Assembly (NCBI GenBank): GCA_019671005.1
Contig: JAGYYJ010002028.1
Coordinates: 1-64,000, forward strand
Direction of reading: 5' to 3'
Source: Hibiscus mutabilis
Lineage: Eukaryota > Streptophyta > Magnoliopsida > Malvales > Malvaceae
DNA: 64,000 bases
Under the pieces are notes generated by a model, which was not told the origin of the DNA, searched no databases, and saw only the letters and a list, made by a program, of their open reading frames with translations. A program made the translations under genes and the position numbers. Shown piece after piece: positions 12,945-25,157 of this stretch (within the stretch, counting starts at the first letter, position 1; each line of letters starts with the position of its first letter).

Positions 12945-13140
12945 CAAAAATTTTCTACCCCTTTTGGTTATCCTTTTCATGCCCAAATACTAAAAAAATT
13001 AAATTATAAACCTAACCTTAAATCTTATATTCTATCCCCAAAAAATACACATACCCAAAATTTCCTAAACCCTAACTTAAACTTTAATCATGAACCCTAA
13101 ACCTAATTTTAAGGTGTGGACATAAATAAGGACATGAAAA
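12945..13140. repeat. Short interspersed repeat with CCCTAAA-like core
   Basis: Edges related to CTACCCCTTTTGGTTATCC and GGTGTGGACATAAATAAGG enclose a core of degenerate CCTAAACCCTAA words. Similar blocks lie near 2696-2895, 30760-30910 and 46195-46400. It is about 500 bp upstream of the STR-like start codon. Confidence 0.55.
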
Positions 13141-13639
13141 AATAGCAGACGATTTAAATTTGTTGTGCAACGTAAATCGATCCAAATTAATTAAGATAAA
13201 TTTTCGGAAAACCGAAAAAAAAACTACCCTTCTTAGGTGTTCAATAGAACAAAAGCTTATATCAAATAACAAACCACCAAATAACACCTTAATTCTTATT
13301 TTTCACCATTAATAAAACTACAAGTGTGTAATTTGTCGCAGGTGCTAAATGGAACAAAGCTTCAGTAGCTTTCAGGTAATACCAAGGCAAATTAACGACA
13401 AACCCAAAGGAGAAAAAACCCAGAAATTAGTATTACCGTCCATTTTTTTCGTTTTTTCTTCTTTGTCCACAATCACTTAACAAATAGCTCCAGGCCAGCT
13501 CAACTTTTCAACCCTCACCCCTTTTGTCTGCAACTTCATCTTCCTCCTCGTTATAACTTATAACCCCTACACATCACGCCCAGCTCTTAAAACTTCACAG
13601 TCTCCATAGCTAGGCAGTGTAACTTTAAACTAACTTCCA

Positions 13640-16340
13640 ATGGCGAAGGCGGGGAAATATGCGCCGAACAAAAGCCTCGAGAGTCTTCTAGACATGGACA
13701 AATCGGCCGCAGCTGTAGCGGCAGCAGCTAGAAAGAATATTGGCTTACCAGATGTGCCCGCAAAGAAGACGATTCCGGGCCAGGGGTTTGAGTTCAGTAA
13801 CTTGTCTTACAGTGTCATCAAGAAGCAAAAGAAAGACGGTGAATGGGTCAAGAAAGACGTTTATCTTCTCAATGATATATCGGGCCAGGCCGTGAGGAGG
13901 GAAGTGTTGGCCATCATGGGGCCTAGTGGTGCTGGGAAATCCACGTTTCTTGATGCCCTTGCCGGTCGGATTGCTCGTGGAAGTCTCGAAGGTTCTGTTC
14001 GACTCAACGGAAAGCCGATCAGTACACACATGTATATATATGCATGTATATATCTTAATTGAGCTCACTCTTTAGTAATGTTTTGGTTCAGGTGACTTCG
14101 TCACATGTAATGCAAGACGACCAGTTGTTCCCCATGTTGACGGTTCAAGAGACCTTCATGTTTGCAGCTGAAGTAAGGCTGCCTCCCTCGATTTCCCGGG
14201 CGGAAAAGAAAAAGCGAGTCAATGAGTTGCTTAAACAGCTCGGCTTAGAGGTAAGTCCTTTAGCCTAAACACAATTACAGATAGTATGATGAAATTTAAA
14301 CGATAGATTAAATGGTATATTATGGTTTTATATGTCTATATAAAGACTACAGCACATACATATATCGGTGATGAAGGAAGGAGAGGGGTGTCCGGAGGAG
14401 AGAGGCGAAGGGTGTGGATCGGCATCGACATCATTCATAAGCCATCTCTGTTGTTCCTTGACGAACCGACGTCGGGTCTCGACTCGACAAGCGCTTACAG
14501 TGTGGTGGAGAAGGTGAAGGACATAGCTCGTGGCGGTAGCATCGTCCTCATGGCCATTCACCAACCTTCCTACAGAATTCAATTGCTCTTAGACCGCATA
14601 ACTGTCTTAGCAAGGTACAAAAGTACTTGAAACATCAATAGCTCCCCATCGTATAAAATTTATGGTTAGCTGAAGAATTAAGCTATATGTGTATGCATAA
14701 ATTGTTACAGGGGTAGACTAATATATATGGGAAGCCCGAGCACTCTGCCGGCACACCTTTCTGGGTTCGGAAGGCCGGTTCCTGATGGCGAGAACAGCCT
14801 TGAATATCTTCTCGATGTTATCAAGGAGTACGACGAATCAACCGTAGGACTCGACCCTCTTGTTTTATACCAACGTGATGGTATCAAGCCTGATCGAGTA
14901 GCAAGGACTCCGGTTCCGAAAACACCAAAGAACCCTTTCATGAAAACACCTGGCTCGAGACATGCTATTAGCCTTCATAGCCATGCTTTCTCTACTGCCA
15001 ATGGAGCTTCTCGATCAGAATCCGCCCGATTCGAATACAATGATGATGACGACGAAGATGAGGACTTTGACTACTCTCTGGAAGGCAAATCTTCCCGATT
15101 CCCTCCCCCGACTCCATTGAGTATGCAAAGTAGTGCCTATCAACCACGCTTGGCCTCTCATTTCTACAAAGATTTCTCTGTCTGGGTCTACCGTGGTGTC
15201 ACCGGAACTCCTCGCCGTGCACCGTCCTGGACTCCAGCTCGAACTCCCGGTCAAACGTCTAGTTCTGGTACTAGGAATTTTGCTTCAGGCCGACATCCAA
15301 TGGTTCAACAAAGTCAAACACCTTCTCACCACATGACTCCGGTTGTTTTTAGCCCATCTATAGACCCGTATCCAGCTTCATACGAGGAGTTCGACATGGA
15401 AGAAGTGCTGGATGATCCAGATCATGGACCCAAGTTCGCGAACCCATGGCTCCGAGAGGTCGCAATCCTCTCGTGGCGCACCATTCTCATCGTGGTTCGA
15501 ACTCCGGAACTCTTCCTTTCACGTGAGATCGTATTGACTGTCATGGCAATCATCTTGTCCTCACTCTTCAAAAACTTGAGCCACTATGATTTCAAAACAA
15601 TCAACCGGCTGCTCAATTTCTACATCTTCGCAATCTGCCTGGTGTTCTTCTCCTCCAACGACGCCGTCCCGACTTTCATACAAGAAAGGTTCATCTTCAT
15701 CAGAGAAACCTCCCACAACTCGTACCGAGCTTCATCCTATGTCATCTCTTCTCTCATTGTCTATCTTCCGTTTTTCGCCATCCAAGGCTTCACATTCGCT
15801 GCAATCACCAAGTACTGGCTTCATCTCAACAGCAGCCTTTTAAACTTCTGGATGACCCTTTATGCATCTCTGATAACAACAAATGCTTACGTGATGCTGG
15901 TGAGCGCACTCGTCCCGAGTTACATCACTGGCTACGCCGTCGTGATCGCCACCACGGCTCTCTTCTTCCTCACATGTGGGTTCTTCCTCAAAGGGGACAA
16001 GATACCCATCTATTGGAGGTGGTTTCACTACATCTCGGCCATCAAATACCCGTTCGAGGCGTTGCTGGTGAATGAGTTCAAAGACCAGGAAATCTGCTAC
16101 ACAGGGAACCCGGCGGATCTTTCACCGGGTCCTTTAGGGGAGTTGAAGTTCAGTGACTTGCATATCAAACACAATGATACCCTGCAATGCACGATGATCG
16201 GAGAAGATGTTATATCATCCATGGGAATTAAATTGGAGAACCTTTGGTATGATATTGCCATCTTGCTTGCATGGAGAGTTCTCTACCGCCTGTTTTTCTA
16301 CGTGGTTCTCAGATTTTACTCCAAGATCGAGAGAAAATAA
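13640..16340 (+). CDS. STR: STR-type half-size ABCG transporter
   Basis: Half-size ABC transporter (NBD-TMD order) closely resembling STUNTED ARBUSCULE of mycorrhizal plants, where STR and STR2 act at the periarbuscular membrane and are needed for arbuscule development. Exon 1 (from ATG 13640) carries Walker A GPSGAGKS. Exon 2 (to 14250) has VMQDDQLFP. Exon 3 (14346-14614) has signature VSGGERRR and Walker B LLFLDEPTSGLDS. Exon 4 (14711-16340) has a long acidic, Pro/Ser-rich linker, which I recall as typical of STR, then about six membrane segments. Introns 2 and 3 (95 and 96 nt) are clean GT-AG with matching phase. Intron 1 is odd: the only phase-compatible GT-AG pair I find (14032-14075) is 44 nt, and the better acceptor at 14091 is out of phase. 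The model gives about 820 residues, near the expected length. Identity is strong; function at exon 1/2 is uncertain. Confidence 0.9.
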
Positions 16341-17307
16341 AACAATTGTCTGTAATGGATCTATGGGATTTTTACTATTTTTCTTGATAGCCCATCTCCA
16401 TGTTTGTGAGTTGAAGTTTTGAAGAAACCATTGAATTAAAGCATTGATTAGTATTTTTTTTTAATTATTTATTCATGCATTTTCTTAACCTTTAATAATA
16501 TACACACCTTACGCACAAAATGATTCAACCCGAATCTTAAATTATCTCCTAAATGAACAAAACCGCCTGTTTGTTATGTGAAATTGAACGTTGATACATG
16601 TCGAGACAATCGTAGCAAGCAGATTGGATTAGGGGCAGCGATTAGTGACTCGTTGGAGGCCCAACCTATCTTGCTTGGCATTGGTGACCCGTTATATTTG
16701 TCACTAAGGCTCAATATGATACCGATTGGTGAATGTGTTATCCGTTTTTAAGTTACATATTTACTTTTTCTTAAAAAAATCAAATCAAACGCTTAACTAC
16801 TAAACATTATCTGACTCAATTTAATTTGAATTATAGTTTCATTACTCGAAATATTTTAAATAAAATTTAAATTATAAAATATAATAACTCGTATAACTTA
16901 AATTTTTTTACTAATTAGTAAGTTAATTTTCAAGTTCAAATTTAGTCATTGACTCTGCCTGATATATGTATATTGCATATAAAAAAACACAAAAGAGTAT
17001 ATATGTATATTATATATGATTATAAAAAGTCTTTTAAATTAGAATCAGTTAGTATCGTAATATTAGAAATATTTACAATTAAATTTGAACATAAATTTAA
17101 ACAACTTGACTTGAAATAATTCAAAATAAAATTTAAACTATAAAATATAAGTTATCAACTTGATCGAATGCTCCTAATTATATATATATTATTTTTTACA
17201 CGTATCTGAACTGGCAAAGTTTAATATATTAAAATCTTATTTTCGCTCGTGAATCGATGTTAGACCGGACTATCCTGTAAACGAGTGAGTCCACATCTCC
17301 CATGTGA
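16341..17307. other. 3' flank of STR-like gene and AT-rich intergenic DNA
   Basis: The first 100-150 bases probably hold the 3' untranslated region of the STR-like gene. The rest is AT-rich and I see no gene in it. Confidence 0.5.
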
Positions 17308-17316
17308 TTTTAATTA

Positions 17317-17825
17317 GGGTAAACTACTCAAATGACCACTCAACTATGTGGTTGGTCTTGATTTGAATACTATACTTTTAATTATGGCAATTTGACTACT
17401 CAACTATATAAATAGTCTCAATGTGACCACCTGTTGTTAAAACATAACGAAGAGGTTAATGGGGCTGTTAAATAGAATTATTATAATTACACATTTGATC
17501 CCCGTTATGTTTTAAGATTTTTTGTATTTTTAAACTAAATTTAATTATACCAATTCTATTTAACAACCACATTAGCCTCTCTATTATGTTTTAACGTCAT
17601 GTGGTCACATTGAGATTACTTACATAGTTGAGTGATCATATTGTCACATATATAATTATACCAATTCTATTTAATAGCCACATCAGCATCTCTGTTATAT
17701 TTTAACGGCAAATGGTCACATTGAGACTACTTACATAGTTGAGTGGTCATATTATTACAATTGAAAGTATAGTAGTCAAATCAAGATCAACCACATAGTT
17801 GAGTGGTCATTTGAGTAGTTTACCC
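17317..17825. mobile_element. Mutator-like MITE, GGGTAAAC ends, perfect 9-bp TSD
   Basis: The inverted ends start GGGTAAACTACTCAAATGAC and finish GTCATTTGAGTAGTTTACCC, with pairing continuing inward for more than 60 bp. The flanks are TTTTAATTA on both sides (17308-17316 and 17826-17834), a perfect 9-bp duplication. It sits about 155 bp upstream of the JAZ-like first exon, so it could lie in that gene's promoter. Confidence 0.85.
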
Positions 17826-17981
17826 TTTTAATTAAAGTTAAAAGTCAGACTCTCAGTTTTATTTCCTTATTTAATTTAATATGTTGGTAAAACATAATAC
17901 ATTTGTTCCCCTCTCCTCCGTACCTTTTCTGCTCTAGGAACCTAAGCATTGCCTTTTGTTATCTTCTAACCTTTGGAAACT

Positions 17982-18072
17982 ATGGAGAGAGATTTTCTGG
18001 GTTTGGGTTCAAAAACTACTCTGAGTCCGATCACAATCAAGGAAGAGACCTTTGATGCGCCTAATGATTCAG
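17982..18072 (+). pseudogene. Orphan first exon of JAZ3/TIFY6B-type gene
   Basis: The ATG at 17982 opens a 91-nt exon beginning MERDFLGLGSK and continuing through SPITIKEET, which is very like the N-terminus of JAZ3/TIFY6B jasmonate repressors. It ends TCAG followed by the donor GTACGC, leaving one base of the next codon. The parent family continues with a TIFY (ZIM) domain and a Jas degron. I find neither in the next 6 kb on this strand, so this looks like a truncated or relocated 5' fragment. A very long intron with the rest beyond what I could recognise is less likely. The N-terminal exon alone cannot act as a JAZ repressor. Confidence 0.7.
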
Positions 18073-18393
18073 GTACGCTTCTCCTTCATTTTTAATTCAT
18101 AAGTTGAGTGATTTTTCTTACTGATTTCAAAACTTATGAATACTCTGAAACAGTAGTTGGTGTCCGACTGATATTTTATAAAATTTTAATATCTGGGTTA
18201 ATATTTTTTTTTGGTTTTTGCATTACTCTTTGCTATTCAAATAATAACGTTGATGAAGTAGGCTTCTTTTTCGTTTCTTGGAGTGGTTAATAAATTTCTC
18301 GACTTGCTCAATTTTCTCGGAAACCAAACAAGAGAAACCCGGGAAAGTTTTGCTCCAATAAGAAAAACCACGAGCAAAACGTCCTTCACGTTT

Positions 18394-18394
18394 A

Positions 18395-18426
<32 letters not shown>

Positions 18427-18427
18427 G
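18394..18427. repeat. (AAT)n microsatellite
   Basis: About 11 AAT units in tandem, downstream of the JAZ-like exon. Confidence 0.9.
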
Positions 18428-18614
18428 CGGGTCGGGGTACAATATCATAAGCACAGTCAATTAATGTACTATTTAAATTAATCCGAATTAGTTAGGATAA
18501 AGTTTTAAAATATTAGGAGAAAAAAAAGTTTAAGGTGTAGTGGGCATAAGTTAGATTCTTAGTTTCGATTAGATGTTATTTAAGTGCATCCTTAAATATT
18601 AAGAAAAAAAATAA

Positions 18615-18916
18615 GGTTTAACTACAAAATAAGTGCACAAATTATATTTTTTACAATAGGTATTTAAAATATTTTTTTTTGCTGAAATAAGTGTCTAAAA
18701 TTTTATTTTTGGCTAAAATAGGTGCCTAAAGTATTTTTTGTTGGAATAAGCGCCTAAATTTTAATTTTTGTTTTGTTTTAAAGGTAACTGAGGGCAACTA
18801 CTTTGGCACATATTTCAGCCAAAAAATAAAATTTTAAGCACATATTTCAACTAAAAAATATTTTAGACACATGTTGTAAAAAAACATAGTTTAAACATTT
18901 ATTTTGTAGTTAAGCC
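18615..18916. mobile_element. MITE with GGTTTAACTAC ends
   Basis: The left end GGTTTAACTACAAAATAAGT is mirrored by the right end ATTTATTTTGTAGTTAAGCC. The flanks AAAAAATAA and AAAAAAATA could be a 9-bp duplication but are too simple to be decisive. The element is about 300 bp with no coding capacity. Confidence 0.65.
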
Positions 18917-21390
18917 AAAAAAATAATTACAATTAATCAATATATTTAATTTGATTGATATTATTTTAAGTGCTGATCGATATTTAAAAAAAAACTAATT
19001 ATATATTTGGTTTTAATTTGCGGTAAATGCTGATGTGAACAGCCGGTGGGGTATCAATAACACAGGACGTTTCGTCTGTATACGTGAAGCTTGTCCATTG
19101 ATTTTTCACTCCCTCAAAATCATATTTTAAATTATTATTATTTTGGGATCAGACTTTCAAATTTAGTTGTTAAATAAATTAAAAATCTGGCATATTGAGT
19201 TGGGGTTATGGTGGTTAGGATATCTGTAACTTTTTAAAATATTTTGAATTCAAATTTATTTATTTGAAAATACACCAAATTTCGTTTATTATTCTCTCTT
19301 ACTATTGTTTTTAGATATTTAAATTCGTTAAATATTTGAGGTTTTAATCTTTACCTGTGTAGCTTTAACTAATGTATTTACCTTGATAATGTATTTACCT
19401 TGAAATTAAGGTTTAAGTGACACTAAATTTTTAAGTTTAAGTACGCTGATTAAGTATAATTCGACTAACATTATCGTTGGTGTAATATTCTAAAACGTAA
19501 ATTATCTTATTTTTACTATCTATTGTCCTCTTTAAATGAGTCTCTTCCTCAATACACAAACTTATTCTTTAAGTTTTAAATATTATAAATGTTTTAAAAT
19601 TTAAATGATATTATAAAATAATTGAGCTTAGCTTGGTATTTAAATCACTTGAGATAAAATATTAAATGTGGCTTGGGAAAAAGACAATTTAGAGCTTAGG
19701 AAAAAATAGAAATACATTGCATTTGGGAATTGTGCTGGTTTTATATTTCCTTTTGGTCACCACCTTTCAAACTAAATTTAGAGCTTTAATCATTCAACAG
19801 TCCTCAATTTTTAGAGGAGATTTGATCATTTCTATTTGTATGTGGACTAGATGTAAGAGCCAAATTCGGTGTGTCCCATGTTTTCTTTTCTTTTTTAATA
19901 GAAAATAATAAATAAAAAAAATAAATACTTAGGAAATAAGCCGATACGACTTAATTAGTCACTTGTCATCCACGTTTGAATATAAATAAGCAAATTTGCC
20001 AACGAGACCTTAGGCGGTCTTAAATTTAAATGTACCAGATTTAAGTCTTATAATATGTATTATGTTATATATAGATTTTTAATTGAAATTTATATTTATT
20101 TCCCAGTTCATTGTATGTAAGTTTTTTTCGTAATTATTTTGATTCAAGTTTAAATACATTTTGATTATCATTCCATCAATTTATACATTGTTATGATTAA
20201 TTGTGACCATAATTCTATTGATACATTAATTATAATTAAAATTTTGTTTGTACTTTGTGTTGATTGATTTTGGATATAATTATACTTTCATAACTATAAT
20301 CTTTAACTTTTAAAAAATCCACAATGTCTAATCCATTAAATTGTCTTGGTGGTAAAAGATAACATTATTTTTTAGGTAACTTGAAGAGCATATTCAGCAG
20401 GTGTATGTGAGTTTATCCAAATTTAAAATTACACAAAAATATTACCTTATAATTAAAGGGTAAATTACGTAAATCATCACTGAATTTTACTCCAAAACTT
20501 ATTTTGTCACTGAAACTTCAAAATGTTAAATTTATTCTATAAAATTTAGACATTTAACGTTTTTGGTCACTCATTCGTTATTTTTTTTACAGCATTATGA
20601 CGTGGATGTCACCTATCATCCATCGTCGTCGAACGCCACTGTCGACAGCCATAGGTGGTGGTCGTTCGGTCTCAAATTTCACTAGTTGCTTTGTCTCGGA
20701 CCCTTGAGTCCAAGTCCAACCTTCATTTTCACCGAAAAGTGTCTCAAAGTTCACGAATCGAGCAAAATTTTTTAATTTCTCTCTTGTTTGTCTCCCTTCG
20801 CCATTGTCGGATGGAACTTGTTTCTTAGTATATTGCTTCTCTCGTGCCGATGAAGTTTTTCATCATTCATATCTTGAAAAAGTATTTATGTTCGCCGTAA
20901 ATGGAGCCCATTCAAAAATTAACAAAAGAGTGACAAAAAATATTTAATGTCTAAACTTCAATAAGTAAATTAAAAGTTTTAAAACTCTAAGAACCAAAAA
21001 ATACTCAAGAAAAATTTACAAGGTCAATTATAAATATAAATAGCTATATAAAAAATGTGTGTCCAAGGAGACCATTTCCCTCCATAAATGTATGGATAGC
21101 ATTAGCAATTACCTTCCGGACAAAATTATGGATAGCTATTTGGGAGTAATAAAGCTGCATGATTAAAAATGGCAGCAAACGAAAACATAAAATGGGCCGA
21201 AAGATTTGTGCGTAATCCATGTGTAGGGGACGTGTTGTTTAGATACCGTGTATGAGTAACCGTGTACATGCATACTATTAGTATATCGTATTAAAATGGA
21301 ATAAAAGACAAATATGTATACGAAAGACAAACGTGTGAAATTAGAAAACTAGATAGATGAATGTAGTCGACAAAATCTAGAGTATATTAT
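18917..21390. other. AT-rich intergenic DNA, no gene seen
   Basis: No supported coding region. A possible old element begins near 20457 with GGGTAAATTACGTAAATCA and includes a GC-richer patch near 20600-20700, but I could not match a right end. Confidence 0.5.
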
Positions 21391-21580
21391 CAAGGAGCAT
21401 TGTTTTAAATTAAGTTGACATTAAATTTCGAATAAATGATACTTAAAATTTTGAAGTATTAAAATTTATATATAAAAAAATTACTCTAAGGAGTGTTGTT
21501 TTAAATTAAGTTGACATTAAAATTTTGAATAAATGATACTTCAAATTTTGATATACAAAATATTTTTAGATTTAATAGTT
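21391..21580. repeat. Tandem direct repeat, period about 96 bp
   Basis: Two head-to-tail copies share TTGTTTTAAATTAAGTTGAC and AATAAATGATACTT in the same order. No coding potential. Confidence 0.7.
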
Positions 21581-21747
21581 TATTGAATTCGAATAAAAGC
21601 CGGACAAAATGAAAATTACAAATTTGATATATTTTTAAATTGAGTTGGTGTTAAACTTATTATTAGAACTTAAATAAAATGTTTAATAATATTTTAAATA
21701 ATTAACATGTGAGAAAAAGAAAAAGAGAACATGACCCAAAATGTAGA

Positions 21748-21930
21748 GTTATTTTGGAGAAAAAGGGAAACTCAAACAATGTTTTAAATTTTGGGGCATT
21801 TAAGGAATATTTGAGAATTTACGTTAAAATTTGCAGTATAAATTTTTGTTGTAGATTTCAAAATATACCCCAAAATACCTTATAACTCAAAATATTTTAA
21901 GTTTGTATTATTTGCCAAAATTTGCCCAAA
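21748..21930. mobile_element. Short foldback repeat, family A copy 1
   Basis: An imperfect inverted repeat with words CAAACAATGTTTTAAATTTT and GATTTCAAAATATACCCCAA. A related, longer copy lies at 49598-49870. Confidence 0.45.
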
Positions 21931-22745
21931 ATATAAAAACGAATCAAAACCCACATAAAACAAATGAAAACAGATATGCCGACGAGTGTGGTGGCACGTG
22001 ACAAAGGAACGCCCAACTTAAAAGTCTAACCGCCTAAAACCTACAATGTGAAAGTGTAAACGCACGCGGCAGCCCCCTTTGAAATTTTGACTGTTGAATT
22101 CGACACTATTAATTACCCAATTCCCACTCAACTCAATTTAGCTTATAATCTGTTAATCTAACATGGTTTGATTTTAAATTTGACTGGATTTGTTATGCCA
22201 CTTTATATGAATATTTTATTGGGCTAAGCCACTAGTTTCATTTGATAACTATGATTTAAATTGATTCACATCAAATTTCAATAAATTCTCAATAGTTTAA
22301 GGCTGAAACAGACACAGGAGTGTTGGGACAACCGCACATCCTAAAAATTTTAAGTTCCTCTATATTTTATATAATTTCTTTGTATTTTTATTAATAGTCT
22401 AACTTTACACCTCTTAAATTCTTGTAATTGTGTACCCCTACATTCTAATATAGCTTCATGATAGTTTGCACCTCTTACATAAAATCATGGGTCCGTCCCT
22501 GGTTTAAGGGATTCTTTTTTCAATTTGACTTGAATTATTTATTAATTCAGTTTCTAAATGTATTAATATTAAAAAAATGAAGTAAGTGTTTGATTTTTCA
22601 ATATATTTTAAGTATTACAAATAATTTATGTACACAATATAAGATCAATTTTACAAAGAAAAAAAACCCTTAGTTTTAAATAATTATATGAGATGATAGT
22701 TGACTTGAATAGTCTGTTTATTAGATACATAATTAAGTTAAGGAA

Positions 22746-23015
22746 AAAACTTTGATATACAGGCCGTGTAACTTTAGTTTACACGTGCCTTTTAGTTTTA
22801 GGGTTTAGAATTTTAGTTTATGTTTAAAGTTTAGGGGTTTAGGTTGTATGGTTTAGAATGTAAGGTTAGTGTTTAGAATTTAGTGTATAGGGTTTAAGGT
22901 TTAGTTTTTTAAGGTTGGGATTAGAAATTTAGGATTTGAATTTTTATAGTGCAAATACAAAAGCTTGTGGAAAATTAGTTTTACACAAACTATGTATTAA
23001 AATTTTACCCTTAAG
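22746..23015. mobile_element. Diverged MITE related to 4848-5087
   Basis: The left end CTTTGATATACAGGCCGTGT resembles the end of the element at 4848, the core is TTTAGGG-rich, and the right end TTTTACACAAACTATGTATT is a decayed inverted copy. Confidence 0.55.
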
Positions 23016-23825
23016 TTAATACGAAATATTGTGATAGCTAAATTTAAACAAAGATTACCCAACATTTTAAAACTAAATCTATTCCAATAAAATTTGTTTT
23101 AAAAATCAAAGAGATTTTTCTACCCTAAACTTTAATTAAACTAAACTAATATATTTCTTTTTTACATATAAAAAGGACTTAATTGTTTATTACTAAAGAA
23201 TGGCATAAAATTTTGTATAAATTAATATTTTTACATATAAACGCAGAGTTTGATAAAAGATGGTATTGAAAAATGGTAGCGGTTACTAAATATGGATTGT
23301 TTTCTAATTAAAGGGCGCTTCTATTATATAACGAGTCTCAATAATACTTAATTTAAATTTGTTAATAAATGAATTTAATAAATTGTTTTAGTATAAAAAA
23401 TAATATTTTATCGATAAGTGTTGGATATATTAGTAAGGCATATTACACTCTCAAGGAAAAGATACGAGTTCAATTCTTAAAAACGACATTGTTGAAAGAG
23501 ACAGCCTCACCCCGAATATAAATAATAAAATAAATATGCATAATCTTATAAAAAATAATATTCATTCTAAAAAAATATTTGAATTTAAGAATGTACGTGT
23601 TCAAATTTATAAAAAAGAAACACGTGTTTAACATTTACTATCATTTATCCATTTATATCAAAGACACCAAAGAACTTTCGATGGGCAGTCAAATCAAAGA
23701 ATATATAAATTTGGCAAATTTTTGGTGAACATCTCGTCGTTCGTAATAGCAATCAGCAATTGGGAAATGCCATTTGATCCAACGCATCCACAATTGTATT
23801 ATTATTCATATCTACCTCTTTTTTG

Positions 23826-24310
23826 GTAAAAATATTATAAAAGTCCATACATTATATCTTGAATTACATTTTAATCTCTTATTTGAAAAAATATACAAAC
23901 TAATTCATGTGCTTTACGGAAAATATTGAAGTGATAATTATGCTACTTGTATCATTAACTACTGGTATGGAATTTTTAACATGTTTTCAGATTAAACGAT
24001 GTGGCCGGTTAAGATTAAAACTAATATTTTATATAATTTTACTAAATCCACTTTTTGATAAGTGATAACGAGACAAGAGGTAACTGTTTTAATACAATTT
24101 AAAGAGATCTAATGATATTTGCGAGGTCAAAAAGTTAAAAAAGGTTAAAGGACTAAAATGACTTGTTTGAAAATTTCAAAGGTAAAAAATGTCATTAGTT
24201 CATCTAAGAGGGTCATTTTGTTGCTTTTTATAATGTACATGGATTAATTTTAAATTTTTCAAAAAAGGGACTAAAACGAAATCCAAAGTATAGTACATGA
24301 ACTTGTATGG
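23826..24310. mobile_element. Possible foldback element upstream of small gene
   Basis: The edges TAAAAGTCCATACATTATAT and CCAAAGTATAGTACATGAAC are roughly complementary, and inner blocks also pair. This is a low-confidence call made by eye. It would lie about 250 bp upstream of the small coding sequence at 24563. Confidence 0.35.
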
Positions 24311-24562
24311 AATTTAACCAACGTTTTTCTTCCATAACATTTGAACATGGTCAATGGTATTTGATTGATCCGCGGAAAAAAGATTTATTCTGCCACCAAA
24401 CTTCTTCGGTCTTTGCCTGCCCTGCCTTCATACGTCTCTATCCTTTTCCTTCTTGGTCTCTCCCTCCCTGTATATGTATCTCTCCTTTTATTAATATATT
24501 TTCGCAATCCACAACACACAGAGATTTGGGTGTGGAATTTTGTCAAGGTTGAAGCAGCAGAT

Positions 24563-24808
24563 ATGGAGTTGAAAAACAACAGCAGCAGCAGTCATTTCAG
24601 AGGAAAAGAAGACATGGGTAGTGTTGCAATTCACAGCCAAGTTCGGAAAATAAAGCAGGAATCGGAGCAAACCATCGACGGGTCGCCCGGACAGCCTGAG
24701 ACCAGACCTGTTCTTAGAGAGATTTCTCGACAGCAAGTTTCTCGTCGGTCCCCTTTGGGGTTAAGCGGCAGCCCAATCTCTGTCGGGCTTTTGAACAAAA
24801 AGCTGTAA
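24563..24808 (+). CDS. Small unrecognised plant protein, 81 residues
   Basis: An open frame from the ATG at 24563, with good coding character and a codon use unlike the surrounding AT-rich DNA. The protein is polar and basic: an N-terminal Ser run (NNSSSSH), a middle section with VRKIKQESEQ, and a C-terminal half RPVLREISRQ followed by SRRSPLGLSGSPISVG. I see no signal peptide, membrane segment or known catalytic motif. The frame stays open upstream to 24365, but that part looks like 5' leader with low-complexity pyrimidine runs, so I chose the ATG that starts the polar region. The Ser/Arg-rich conserved-looking tail could be a short linear motif or phosphorylation target. I do not recognise the family. 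Its stop is about 350 bp from the stop of the convergent potassium transporter gene. Confidence 0.65.
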   Translation: MELKNNSSSSHFRGKEDMGSVAIHSQVRKIKQESEQTIDGSPGQPETRPVLREISRQQVSRRSPLGLSGSPISVGLLNKKL

Positions 24809-25157
24809 TAAACTGTATTCAAATCTTCATTTCTTGCCGTTCTATTTTCATCTACCCGTAATTTAAAAATGAAATTGGTGTTTTAATGATGTGAAAATGA
24901 CATGGGAAAAAGCTAATTTGCTTATACGTTAAGTTGCTTGGGAATTGAACTGTTTTGTCCGCGGTGGGATTTTAATCTTCTTTGTTTTGTCGGCTAAATC
25001 GTTGAAAGCAACATTTGTTTCTATTAGTACAAAACACCAACATCTTCTCGTAAAGCACTCCTAAAATTCATCCTTTTCTCTTATTTTTCGGCGACTGCAG
25101 CCGCGTATTATGATGTACATACATCGGACATACGTATAGGTACTCAGCGCTTTACAA

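Noticed and set aside
14727..16340. Separate gene starting at the ATG 14727
   Set aside because: It is exon 4 of the STR-like gene; the splice acceptor at 14710 joins exon 3 in frame and the NBD would otherwise be missing.
20457..21015. Possible foldback element starting GGGTAAATTACG
   Set aside because: I could not find a convincing matching right end or target duplication.
24365..24562. Upstream extension of the small protein to the ATG at 24365
   Set aside because: The added segment is hydrophobic and pyrimidine-derived, unlike the polar body of the protein; it looks like leader sequence.
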